The notes beneath the pieces were generated by a model. It was not told where the DNA came from, searched no databases, and saw only the letters and a list, made by a program, of their open reading frames with translations. The position numbers were made by a program, and so were the translations under genes. Below, one piece after another: positions 25,277-36,139 of a stretch of 64,000 nt of DNA; within the stretch, counting starts at the first letter, position 1, and each line of letters starts with the position of its first letter. The stretch spans positions 813,001 to 877,000 of the forward strand of contig NC_063272.1 in NCBI RefSeq assembly GCF_910591885.1, in the 5' to 3' direction. Source of the stretch: Bombus terrestris. Lineage: Eukaryota > Arthropoda > Insecta > Hymenoptera > Apidae.

Positions 25277-25562
25277 GAAAGGAATAGTGCTTATTGTAAT
25301 AAGTGTAAGATTTATTAACATAAAAAATGAAATGTAAAATGAGTAATAATACGTATAACAATTTCTTACAACATAAGTATGTGTTTAGAATATTAATGCC
25401 GTATCTAGGGAGAAAAACTACATTTACTAACGTGACTACTAGATGGCGATAGTGGAACCTTTAGAAGCTTGTCGCGCCATTTTTTATATAAAATATAATT
25501 CGACTGTTCTGTGCACTGGGGTGTATATTTGAAGCGTTATTAAAGTGTTCTTAGTAATTAGG
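24903..25562. promoter_or_regulatory. Divergent promoter region between COMMD8 and the exon at 25,563
   Basis: A 660-bp AT-rich interval between two outward-facing start codons. It holds a ten-base element, ATCGCCATCT, near 25,202 and its exact reverse complement, AGATGGCGAT, at 25,441. The GCCAT core resembles YY1/Pleiohomeotic sites. A TA/TG microsatellite lies between them (25,243-25,275). No TATA box in good position is evident on either side. The 5' UTRs of both transcripts must lie here. Confidence 0.5.
25243..25275. repeat. (TA)n/(TATG)n microsatellite
   Basis: Alternating TA with TATG and TGTA variants. It sits in the AT-rich divergent promoter interval. Confidence 0.85.
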
Positions 25563-25625
25563 ATGAATATAGTGCCATCGAATATCGATCCGGATAAGAT
25601 GAAACTCCACGAAATTTACTTACAG
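25563..25625 (+). CDS. Candidate first coding exon of an unidentified gene
   Basis: An ATG preceded by GTAATTAGG opens 21 codons (MNIVPSNIDPDKMKLHEIYL plus Q), ending at CAG plus GTAAAT, a plausible phase-0 donor. Unspliced, the frame stops two codons later. It lies head to head with COMMD8 and shares its CpG-poor composition, as expected for a second housekeeping gene on a shared promoter. I do not recognise the peptide. The only nearby acceptor that continues in frame is at 26,766, giving a 29-aa product. A longer gene with exons I could not detect is also possible. Confidence 0.4.
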
Positions 25626-26700
25626 GTAAATTGAAATTTTATTGAAATGATACTCATGAATTTCTTTATACAACTGTACTGCTTGATTTGTTGCCTACGT
25701 CTATATATGTATATTGCCTACAAGTGGTAGCGAGTACAATAGTAAGCTGAATGTCGAATGGCGTTCTGTACATATTCGCGATTAACGATAGAATATTCGA
25801 CACAAAAAGATCGAAAAATTGATTCATCGTGTACATTCGACCACAGATCAAGCGTAAAAGATTAAATAGTCAATAGCGCGACTGAATGCCATCTGTATGA
25901 ATACGTTTTCGTCATATTTGAAATGACAATTTCAGATCGTAGTTCATAATGGACGCGCATAAAAGTTTCAGGAGTGAAATTGAGTGCAAGTGAAATGGTA
26001 ATCTACACCCGATTGTACATGATGTTTCCGTGGCCACGTAAATGCTAGATCGGCTATGAAATCGATTTCACGATCAAGTCGGCTACTACGTACGTACATA
26101 CTATAATAATGTATATAAAAGCGTACAAAACACGTTTAGGGGGTGCGATACGAAATGTTCACGGCTCGAATAACACATCGAGTCAACTTTGCTCCTTTTC
26201 TTCTCGTATACTTCGAAGGTCCGTCGTTTGTATAGGTTAACGATGATCCTGCGGTGGATCTGTCGAGAAAATATTCCTTGCATGCTCGTACCATTCGTTT
26301 TTTTGTTGCTGTCGTGTCGATTTGCTCTTTTATAAAATACATATAAACATAATGGGACACGGATGCCACGTTATGGCACGATTTCTAAATGTCCTCGGCG
26401 TATTCACGCGGCAAAGTACGAACAACGCGTACATTAACGGACTTATGTTAGGTCTCTGCGCAGTTACTTCTCGTGTTCACCGTTTCTTCGCTTTGGTATA
26501 CAACCATCGATATTCTCTACATAGCCGATCGACTGTTTGTTAGTCTATCGCTTAATCTATCGAACTTTCAAAGAGAATCGTCTGGTACAGAATAGGGACA
26601 GGATCTCGGACTAGGCTCGTGGTCCTATGACAATCAAGTCTTTTGTCATAAATTTCAAAACTGGCGCTGCTAGCGCTATTGGCTATAAGGAGCAGTCGCG

Positions 26701-26741
<41 letters not shown>
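26701..26741. repeat. (CT)n microsatellite
   Basis: A CT run of about 41 bp with one TT interruption. It may double as a polypyrimidine tract on the plus strand. Confidence 0.9.
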
Positions 26742-26743
<2 letters not shown>

Positions 26744-26765
26744 CATCAGATCTACTAAATTTCAG

Positions 26766-26792
26766 GCACAGCTGAACAAATTGGTTATTTGA
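26766..26792 (+). CDS. Possible second exon of the 25,563 gene
   Basis: After a CT-rich tract of about 40 bp and a TACTAA branch-site-like sequence, TTTCAG is followed by nine in-frame codons (AQLNKLVI plus stop). Joined to the exon at 25,563 this yields MKLHEIYLQAQLNKLVI as C terminus. The pyrimidine tract is also just a microsatellite, and the TACTAA lies very close to the AG, so the acceptor may be fortuitous. Confidence 0.2.
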   Translation, partial: AQLNKLVI

Positions 26793-27299
26793 AATTTACA
26801 AAATCAAAGTATTCGTGCCCCTCGATCTTTAAACAGTGTCTGGATCAAGATTCGAGTATAACGAACCATATTGTAAACTGATTACACAAGAAACTTCTCT
26901 ATTTTTACTAATATCCAAACTTTGCTGTTCGAGAAGAATCAAAGGGCGATTAATATCGAAACGTATATGATCGACTATAGTATCGCTTCGTTATGTGTCT
27001 AATCACTGTACGCAATCACCGATTCGAACTTTTCTCCACTTGTAACGATAGAAAAAAAAAAGGACAAAATATAGTGACAAGGTTGACGGCGAAAATAGCA
27101 GGATACATTTATATATAACTGCTTGGAGGGGTACATATGTATACATATATCGAGTCTTACGCAAAAGTACTCGGAAAAGATGGCACCGTTCGTTTGATGT
27201 ACGTCGCGCGCGTTCCACGCACTTTTGACTTGTTCGTTCTTCTTCTTCCTCCTCGGTTTCTTCTTCATTAACACTTGCTCTCTTTTCTCTCCTGTTTCC

Positions 27300-27444
27300 C
27301 TAGCTTCTGTATCGGTGGTTAAAGTTCGTGTGGTAATTGGCAATCGCATCGAACTTGTCCTGTTTCCGAGGACACTTGCCTCGTCGCCCCATGTATTCAC
27401 CAAACTCGCAGGTTGGCATCGCGCACTCCTCATTTTGAATGCAT
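27300..27444 (-). CDS. Pvf: PDGF/VEGF-related factor, last coding exon
   Basis: The minus-strand acceptor TTACAG at 27,450-27,445 opens the exon, whose first base completes a Leu codon begun in the previous exon. It encodes residues 287-333 of the partial protein. These begin CIQNEECAMPTCEFGEYMG, continue with GKCPRKQDKF and end in HRYRS and TAG. The spaced cysteines (287, 293, 298, 310) form the CXC-type tail seen in insect Pvf proteins and, in similar form, in VEGF-C/D. The frame stays open for about 98 codons after the TAG, with a Glu-rich stretch, but this loses all family resemblance. Confidence 0.85.
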
Positions 27445-27514
27445 CTGTAATTCGACGTAATGAACTCGTATACTGTCGTTACTACGAGAAAAGTAGCTGA
27501 AAAATGTTACTCAC

Positions 27515-27646
27515 AATCTATCGCGAAGAGAGAAGAATCCTTTTCCTCGCTTGATCTTGATGCAGTTCTGGTCAGTTTCGAAGCAGGTGCACTGGCAGAC
27601 GCCTTCGGGCGTCATCCTCGGTGTGAATTCCGAAGGACACCGGCAC
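27515..27646 (-). CDS. Pvf: PDGF/VEGF-related factor, Cys-rich tail exon
   Basis: A 132-bp exon from acceptor ATTAG to donor GTGAGT. It encodes residues 243-285 plus two bases of codon 286. The peptide opens CRCPSEFTPRMTPEGVCQCT and continues CFETDQNC, then a basic IKIKRGKG stretch. The CXC and CXCXC spacing marks the secreted tail that follows the growth-factor domain in insect Pvf proteins. Reading through the donor would meet a stop at once, which supports splicing. Both junctions match the neighbouring exons in phase (CC|G giving Pro and TT|A giving Leu). Confidence 0.9.
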
Positions 27647-27792
27647 CTAATCAATTCGAAATTACAAATTAGTCGTTGGCGGAGTGAATAACAGCCGATA
27701 CCGAAATAGCGAAAAGGGTGGAGAAAAGCGTATGAACTGGTATGAAAGCGATCGATGCAGGTACATGTACATAGATGTAAGAGAGAACTCAC

Positions 27793-27977
27793 GGTTTTCT
27801 CGGCTGTGCCCTTCTCATGTTCTGAGGTTGCGGGGACGACTGATGATGCCTGTAGACTCTCTGTTCGGACGGTTTCTCGTTGCTCGTGTCGTATTCGGTT
27901 CTCTCTCGACACTCGCATTCCGTGTGGTTGTAGAACGATAGCTTTTCCACTACGCTGCTGCCGCCCACGTTCGTCGT
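27793..27977 (-). CDS. Pvf: PDGF/VEGF-related factor, end of cystine-knot domain
   Basis: A 185-bp exon from acceptor TTGCAG to donor GTGAGT, encoding residues 181-241. It completes the growth-factor domain with SSVVEKLSFYNHTECECRER, which holds the last two knot cysteines (201, 203) and an N-glycosylation sequon (Asn197-His-Thr). A hydrophilic, basic linker rich in Gln, Arg and Pro follows, ending QPRKP at the start of the Cys-rich tail. It could be a proteolytic processing region, but no clear furin site is visible. The exon joins the 56,035-56,267 exon in phase 0 across a 28 kb intron. Confidence 0.92.
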
Positions 27978-28869
27978 CTGCAAGAAAAACCGGGAACGGA
28001 TCGTTATTATTCCGCGTTCTCCAATAACACGACAATAGCGCGATTCGAAAAGAAAATCTCGGCTCGCTTGGAAAAGCAACGCGAGGGAGGTTGATATCGT
28101 TTCGCTTTTAATTGAGTTTAATTAACCTTAGTCGGTTGGTTGGCTGATTGGTCTAAAGTGGAACCGTTCGCTGGCCAATGGTTAAATCAACGGAAAGGGG
28201 TTATCCGTATCGCGGGGCCACACGTAGCAACTCTTCCAATCGACACTAATTACCCTCGGTTACTATTTTTACGAGCAACGATATCCAGCCTCGTGCCTCG
28301 AACGATTCCACAGAACCAGGACACAAATTCGAACGAACTACATAATACATGTGGTAAGAGCCTTTTGAAATTGGGACCGTGGAAAAGCTAGTGTTTCGTT
28401 CGGTGTTAATTGCCGACCACCGGGCGACGCGGCCGGAATTCGCCAGTAGCTGATAAGTCTACTCTCGCATTTCAATCGTCCGCCTAGCGTTCTTCATCCT
28501 GGTATCGGGAACGTTGGATAGAAAGCTCGTAAATCGCGGAGGAAACGAAACGGCCGGTTTTCCATGGGAATACAGATTAGAGTGCCTGCGTTTCAGAACG
28601 CACCTGGCTCGAAAGGAACGCAACGTGACCGCGTCACGAGTCGAGTTTTAATCGGGCGTGTTTATAATTGCTGGCAAGGATCGCGGATCGAGGACCGATT
28701 GCTCGTACGCGTAATTGATCGTGTTAAGTGGGTCGTAGGATCGTGGCCGGGATCGATGACAATAGGCTAGCGGAACAAAATGCCGCGATCCCGTGTCCAA
28801 GGGTACCGGCGATCGGTCTCGATCTGCCGAGGTCTTATCGATGGGATTCCGCGGGTAGGCGCGGTGATC

Positions 28870-28905
28870 ACGACGTTGCTTCAACGTCAATCAGTGCAAC
28901 GTCGT
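28870..28905. repeat. Inverted repeat, 10-bp arms
   Basis: ACGACGTTGC and its exact reverse complement GCAACGTCGT are separated by 16 bp. The arms could form a short hairpin. No terminator or transposon context is seen. Confidence 0.6.
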
Positions 28906-31128
28906 CGGGATCAAAGGTCGAGAGAGAAGCATCGACAGACCGAGCCGCGATACCGATCGCTTATGCAATCGCTAATTGCGGGGAAGTTCAGAATCGTTCG
29001 TGACATCTTATTGCTTAAGTCTCGTTCAGCCTCTTTCGTTCGTTCCGTGTGTCTCTATTATGGGTTACGTGGGCAAAGAAATATCACCGACACCATTGCT
29101 AACGAGAATGAAACGCATTTTATAATCGAACGCGTAAACCACTGAGATTTAACGACCAGAGAGGCGAATAAATACTCGAGACTCTGATCGAGGATATATG
29201 AAAGTCAACAGGTTGCTAATACAGTGGAACGAGAAGGTTCGCTTTATCGAATGTTAATATTATTCGCGGCTGGTGTACTTGGAAAGCAATCGCGGGATCT
29301 AGAATGAACGAGCTCGAGGAAACTGAACCGATTGTCTTTGATAGAACGTATAAACGGGCGAACGTAATGGTAACGCGGGACGTTTCCATGGGACGAATAA
29401 TAAAGAAACGCACGTACGGAGGACAAATTGCTTCGGTCGGTTCCTTTCCCGTTGACAAAACGCGAAGATCTTGCCGGGGTCTCTGTAATACGAACTGTGC
29501 TCGTAGGCTGTCTTCCTTCCTCTCCGACGTACTCTGTCAAGACGCTACGCCAGGATTGAGATTCGCGATCGTCCCTGACGAATAGCCTGGCCGAGAAATC
29601 GTGGTCATAAATTTTGCGCTACAGTGGCGTACCTAGTCTCTTATCCCATCTTGCAGGTTTCGAATCCGAACAACGTCGAAACATGATCTATCGATAGAAT
29701 TTCGGATTTAGCGATTTCCGAATACCTGGTGCCCGATTCTTTTGTCGAAATTCGACGAAACCGTGCTATTCGTCCCCTATTAAACCCGCGTAGGGCAAAA
29801 ATTTCGTAAGGTCACAATGGGTCGACGCCATTGTCATGCCGTTTTATCTCCTGGGCAGCGGCCATGGTGGCCTCCGTAGCGCTTTCTCGCGACGCATACA
29901 TCGGTTTCGAATTTTTACATATTTTTTGCATGATTCTCTGACGAAAAACCGAGCGTGAATAATGCACTTCCGGTCGTGGCCTAGTAGGTCGGCCGCCTTC
30001 GCAAAGGGAGCCGAACAATGTCCCATGGGGTGAGACGGGACACCGAACGTGCACGCCCATACAACATATAAAGTCAACTCGAATCTGTCCCCGATGGCAA
30101 TCGAGTTCGTGTTCGACCTTTTGCTTCGCGCGATCCTTTTGCTCGTGAACGTATGCACGTCTCCATTACGAATTTTCCCTTTCGAACGGTCCGATTCGAG
30201 GATTTCCGATAACATCTCGCCGACCATGTTGCTCGAATTTGAAGGTTAGGAAACCAACATGGAAGGAAGATGGACGCGTGGGAGGAGAAACAAGTCGTTC
30301 AGGAGGATTCCTTCACGACTTTTTTCTCTTCGAATTGCCCAACGACGCGTTTTCACGCGGAGATAGAAATTCGAACGATGTCACGATCGTAGGAGATGGT
30401 GTAGAATTCTCGACGAACGACAAACAGAACGATCGACACGAACGAATAGAGGGAAAGGTGGAAGAACGCGAGAGACAATCGCGGGGCTCCCTTCTGCAGA
30501 GAGACGCATACGTATCCTGAAATTTAATTTGTTCGTGCGTTATTTTCCTTCGGTAGGATCGAGCAGCTGACCGACCGCCTCATTAACATTCATCGTATCT
30601 CGCTCGGGGCACCTACTCGTGAATGAAACACGGCAGAAGCGGGCACGAAATCACGTGCACACGAGTCTCAGGATCGGTGAACCGTGTCGCTCGCGTCTTC
30701 CATTTCGTGCTTCGCCCCGTGTTTCCCGCAATTTTCGGGATACGAGCACGCGTTCCGTGACTCGAGTCGCGATCCATCGCGACTCATCGCGACTCACGAA
30801 TGAGACATCGAGCCCCGGCTCCGTTGCGAAACGTCCGATTGTATTCCGATGCATTTACCGGCCGACCATTCCCGAGAGGTTGTACCAACTTACGGTACAA
30901 GACGCGGTAATTGCCTCTGGAAACTCTTCGCTGTCGCTGACTAACTATCCTAAGATTTTACCACCACCGGCGAATGCTTTACGAGCAAGTCTTCCCAGGA
31001 GAATGTAAACCACGAAAGCTTCCTTTCGGCTCGTTCCACCGTCGAGAAGAACTTTCTCGATAGAAGATACTCTCTCGACTCAACTCTCCAGGTATCTATC
31101 GCCTCCCTAGCGAAAATATCTCGTGGGT

Positions 31129-31144
31129 GGTCGGTCGGTCGGTC
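31129..31144. repeat. (GGTC)4 tetranucleotide repeat
   Basis: Four perfect GGTC units in the large Pvf intron. Confidence 0.8.
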
Positions 31145-34100
31145 GATCCGCCAGTACTGCTCAGAGATTTGATAAACGTCGTGTGTTTTTCTTCGTCGAG
31201 TGGTACGGCACGGCGTAGTCTGTGTTTTCGCATGCAAATGTCGCTTTCCTTTCCTCATCGAAGAAGAATATTCATCACGAACTCGGCGAGCTTCAATTCT
31301 AGAGCATTCGAAGATCGTGGAATATTTCTTATTTTCGTAGTCGCTACTTTTACGTCTGTCAACATCACCGTCCTAAGGGGCCAGGGTACTTCGCCGCTCC
31401 ATTGAACTATACTCTCGGCGAGAGCTGAGCGTGGGTTGACGAACGTTTTGGCAGACTGCCCGAAAGAAACGTTCCCGCCTCTGTGTTTCGAGCGTTTGTG
31501 TACCTTTCGCGATACTCGATACCTTTGAATACCACATCTTGACTGCAGATTTTTACGGCCGGTCTTATCGGACAGTATCGATATTTTATCGTTGCACAAC
31601 GTTAACATTGGACGTTCTTTGCGTCGCGTCATTGATAACCAGCGTATGATTCGCAGAACTTTTACCAACCATAAATAATTGTTAGGTATGGCGATACGGA
31701 GAGGGATAAGAGACGTTCTTCAATGACCGAAGAATACACACATACTCTTCTTTGAACGCATTTATTCGACTATTTTCGCCGCGTGCTTTCAACGTTTATG
31801 GCATCTATCGATCGGGGAGGCGTACAGTTTTATCCGTGCGAATTTGCGAGCGCGAAAGTCCCGGAAGTTCGAGCTTCTTCCTAGGAATGCAATTAATGCA
31901 CGTGCACCGTGCAACATTATCTAAGGCCGACCGGGCTGCATCGTGAACAGCTTTCCTCCGTGTTCCGTGATTCAACGAATTCCGAATTAATCGACCCGTT
32001 CGAAAAACAAAGAGTATACGCCTTCTTCGGATCGATAATTAATTCCTGGCATACATAGGTCGTTAAAGACGAGTCGCCTCGTCATCGCTCCCACGCTGCC
32101 GGTAGGTCGGACGATCGGATGATAAACCACGGATATCTTCTATGCGTGTTTCAAAATCGTTTCTATCTAATCGCTTCGAGTCGCCATCGTTCGATTAAGA
32201 AATGAAAATATTCGTTGAGAGAATCGTACGAGACGTCGACTGCCTTTAATATCCTTCTATTGCTGCGAGTTCCAGTCGTATATAGAGGTTTATTGTCTCC
32301 GAAATATACATACATACCTATCGCGCTATTTATACCGTAGGTACCTTTATTGTAAATAACCAGCGATTACTTCGTGTGCCGCTTAAGCCGACGTTGCTCA
32401 TAAAGCCTTTCAGCTTTAACTACCTTTTCTCGGTAATATAAATTGGCGACCCTCGAGGACTCTATTACAGTTCGCTCGCAGCATTGGCTGGGCGCAAGCA
32501 ACGGCACGGCGCGTTCGATGGGAATGAAGACGTTGCACAGGGGATTTTGATCGGGTCGAGATCTATTCGTTAGCGCAAACCGTACGAGCCGTGGCTCGGA
32601 TCGTTTTACACGCACGATCGGACCGTGCGGTCTGGCATGCGAATTTACCGCCACGACGCTGCTTTTCGCCGCATTAGCCAAGTCCGTAAACTACTCCGAG
32701 TTATGTATATCGTTTGCCGATAGCATTGGTAATTTAAATGGAATATCCGCGGCGATCGTTCTTCCCCGTGTAACACACGACACCTGGACGAATCACGGTC
32801 GCGCGCGATGAAATTGCCGTCCGCGATTTATCGCTGCTACTGCGTTCAACAATCGGACGAGAGACATAGTAAATGTTGCAAAGTGGGCGATTTGGAAAAT
32901 TCTTTACTCTTCTCTTCTCACAAATATTGGAAACGATTTCCAAAGAGAAAAAATTCGATACGTGTTGCCGATCGTCTCGGTTTTCTAGTTCGTCGTCGCG
33001 ACGTCCCGATCTAGGTAACCTCGCGAAAACCAAGGTCTTTTGCTTGTAAATGGCGGCGATAAACCCGGCAGCTCGCATGCACCAGTTTTTCACGGGCACG
33101 TGCGTAAGCGTTAAGAACGATTTGCATGCGATTATCGGTGGGCGTTCCCGTACCCAATCGAGATGCCTATCGTGCCCGTGCTACGTTAAACCCGCGCAAG
33201 ACGATTACACGGGAATTAACGAACGAACTAGTCGTTGACTCGGCCGTATCGTTGATCGTGTCGCAGGTAGTTGCAGATTTTGCGTAATCGAGATGTTTCT
33301 TTGCACCTTTTGCGCATCAAACTTTTTGAATGTAGCGATTGACAAAGTTGATTGCGCGCAACGAGGACGCATATTGTTCGTTCGATATTTTTAAAATCGC
33401 TCGTCCCGATCTATCAATGTTGCGTCATTGCCGAAAAATCTAACAACTGATTTTCCAAAGCGAAGATTTCTTGACGGACGGTACTTTGTAGCAGCGTCTC
33501 AATTTGTTCTTCCGATGACAGATCGCGCGTAATTTTAGTTGTTCCCGATAAGGCTGCATAAATCAACCTCTTCTCGAGTGGCAGGCATCGTCCAACCTGT
33601 TCCGAACCAGTTGCAGATTCAGATCGCTCGAGGCGACATCGGCTCGCGATAACCATTAACCGATATTGTCAATGAGATCGTTTTGCCTCCATGGCTGTAT
33701 ATTTCAACGTGTTTCCAGTGAAAGCGTTTCGGCCATTCGACCGTGTAGCTTTCTTCGTAAATCCCGATCGAAAGCTCAGGTAAGACGTTGCACCGAGTAC
33801 GTAATTACGATTCTTGCAATCGTTCGCCGTCCAATATTTTTGAATCCTCCCGTCGTAAATCAACGGGGTTACAAGATATCGGATCGCAATCGTGTTAGTC
33901 GATACGCGAGTTTCGCGGCTCGAGCTGCCACGGCATTTGCATACGCGCGTTGACGACTAACGTCAACGTCGAAAGGCCAGCCGATCTAGCGGCGGTTCTT
34001 GCAGCTGCACACGCGTTCCAACGAAATTTTTTAGGTCAGGTGAAACTCTTTCGCATACTTGAGTTGTTCGCGAATAGTTATGAATAAAACTAGGGGGTTA

Positions 34101-35893
34101 GCTTTGTCGTGAAACGTTTCACATACGTAGGTGTGCCATTTGCAACGAACGAGAAGCACGATATCGGGGATATCGATTAATGATTCTTACTTTTAGCGTC
34201 GTGCGACGGATAACGATCGATTCGAGTCGTACCGGTTCATGTAATTCCATGGCACGGATTAATTAACGTTATACCGGCAACCGGTTCGCCGCTTATCCTA
34301 TGGTGGCATACGCGCCAAAGGATTCTCCGGTTTTCGTTACATCGGACGATAGCGCCTTCGAGATTCGTCGACGTTTCTGAAAATACGCGATCCGGAGATC
34401 GTGGGTGACGATACTCGCGGCGATCAGAGCCCACCGGAGTAGTCAAAGTACCTTACTTAGCGTGTACGAGGCACTCGAGTAAAATACGACTCGTTACAAC
34501 ACGTAGTATCATAGGCCTTAAAGAGTTCCTGAGTGGTCCGAGTGATTCGTATAGTCTGGAGTAGCCGGAAAAGTAGGATTAACCATGGCACTTGTAGACC
34601 TTTTAAACGAGCAGCATTCGAAGGCAATTTGTAGAGCGGCTCGAACAACTCGGTTCTACATTTCCATGAGCATCGCATGCTTCGTTTATCCGCATCGTGA
34701 TCGCATCAGTATCGTGTACACGCGCGGTTAACATGGTAAGAAGCGAAGCGGACGAACATTTCACCGTTTTTGTGCGATCACGGTCATGGAATGCCGGCTA
34801 GCGATGCACGCCGCGACGTATCGACGTATATATTCGCGTACGTGTAACATCACCGCGTTACAACCAGACTTAGAAATTAGCGACCCTTCCCTCCCAATTG
34901 GTATCGGAGCGCCGATTCCGTCCCTTGTTCTTCGAGGGAACCAGTTTTCGCGTTTATCCGGCAAAATCGTGTCGCAAGGAGAACGAGGAAGAAAGGAGAA
35001 GGGAGATCTCCGCCGAGATATCCTTCGTCATGGTGAATGGAAATCTTTTTCTAAACTCGACTCGGAAATTTAGATGCCTCCTCTCCGTGAATGAGCCTAA
35101 ACGACCGTATCGCGTGTTCCTTAAATGCTTCTCGAGTACGAAATACGGTGCTTTCATATACTTACGATATTTGAAAATACGATCGAGACAACGTTAATCT
35201 CTTTTAATAATACTACCTTAATGCTTCGTAATCGGTCAGGATAAAAATCGGGAAAGGTGTCCTGCAACTCTGCCGTTTTTCTCGACCATGGAGAGTCAAA
35301 CTGAAAGCGATAACCTTTGGATTAAGGAATCTCGATTTGAAAGTCAATCGGTGTGTCCGTCGTGGGACCAGTTTTTGCGAACGATGGGGAAAGGACGAAA
35401 AGGAGGAAGAACGACAGGGAGAGGTCGAAACCGCGGGAAGCCGATCGTAAACGTTCCTACTCGTCGCGATCGATCTTTCGCGTGTCCACGACAATTTGTC
35501 GGCAACGCGAGGACGAGGGATGCTTCTGCGAAAACCAAATCCAGTCGATCGAACGTTTTTTAACGCGAAGCTCAGAATGTCTGAGTGATCGATCTCGCGT
35601 CGTAGCCCCTACGGGATTATTTCGCTAGTTACTCGGCTCGTCCGTGATATTTATTCATCATCGTGTCTTCTCTTCGATACGTTCCTCTACCGATAACGAG
35701 AACTTCGGGGAAGTAGAATCCGCCTCGCGAAAGCAAAGTGGGATCATAAATCAGACGACGCTATATTATATGTAATATTTATTTGTAATTAACGACAAAC
35801 AAAATCCATTTGTACCCGTATGTACAGACTACGGAGTATTCCAAAAAACAAAGTTAGAATAAAAAACGACAATACTAGATAACTAGTGATATA

Positions 35894-36002
35894 TTAGGTT
35901 GTTCGAAAAGTTTCCTTTGTTTTATAAGGAAATAATAAATGCACGACATTTTTTGTTTTATATTATTTTATTGAATTATATATTATATATAGGACAACCT
36001 AA
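35894..36002. mobile_element. Mariner-like miniature inverted-repeat element
   Basis: A 109-bp AT-rich element beginning TTAGGTTGTTCGAAAAGTTT and ending GGACAACCTAA. The 11-bp terminal repeats match with one mismatch. It is flanked on both sides by TA, the target-site duplication of Tc1/mariner elements. The 5' end resembles mariner ends common in bees and ants. There is no room for a transposase, so it is an internally deleted non-autonomous copy. It lies in an AT-rich, CpG-poor pocket of the Pvf intron. Confidence 0.75.
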
Positions 36003-36043
36003 TAGATATATGAAAAAGAAAAAGTAGGAAATAGTAAGATGAA

Positions 36044-36139
36044 AACAACTGGATGCAAGCTGGTGGTTTGAAAGGACTTGAAGATTTACAAAAAGAAGTT
36101 GACGCTACTACGAAACTGGTTAGCAATTATATATAACCG
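36044..36139 (+). other. Short coding-like fragment of unknown origin
   Basis: A frame of about 32 codons (including GGLKGLEDLQKEVDATTKLV) lies just after the mariner-like element and ends in TAA. Its composition is more protein-like than the surrounding frames and it sits in CpG-poor DNA. It has no ATG start in good context, is preceded by stops and has no clear splice sites. It may be a decayed gene fragment or chance. Confidence 0.2.
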
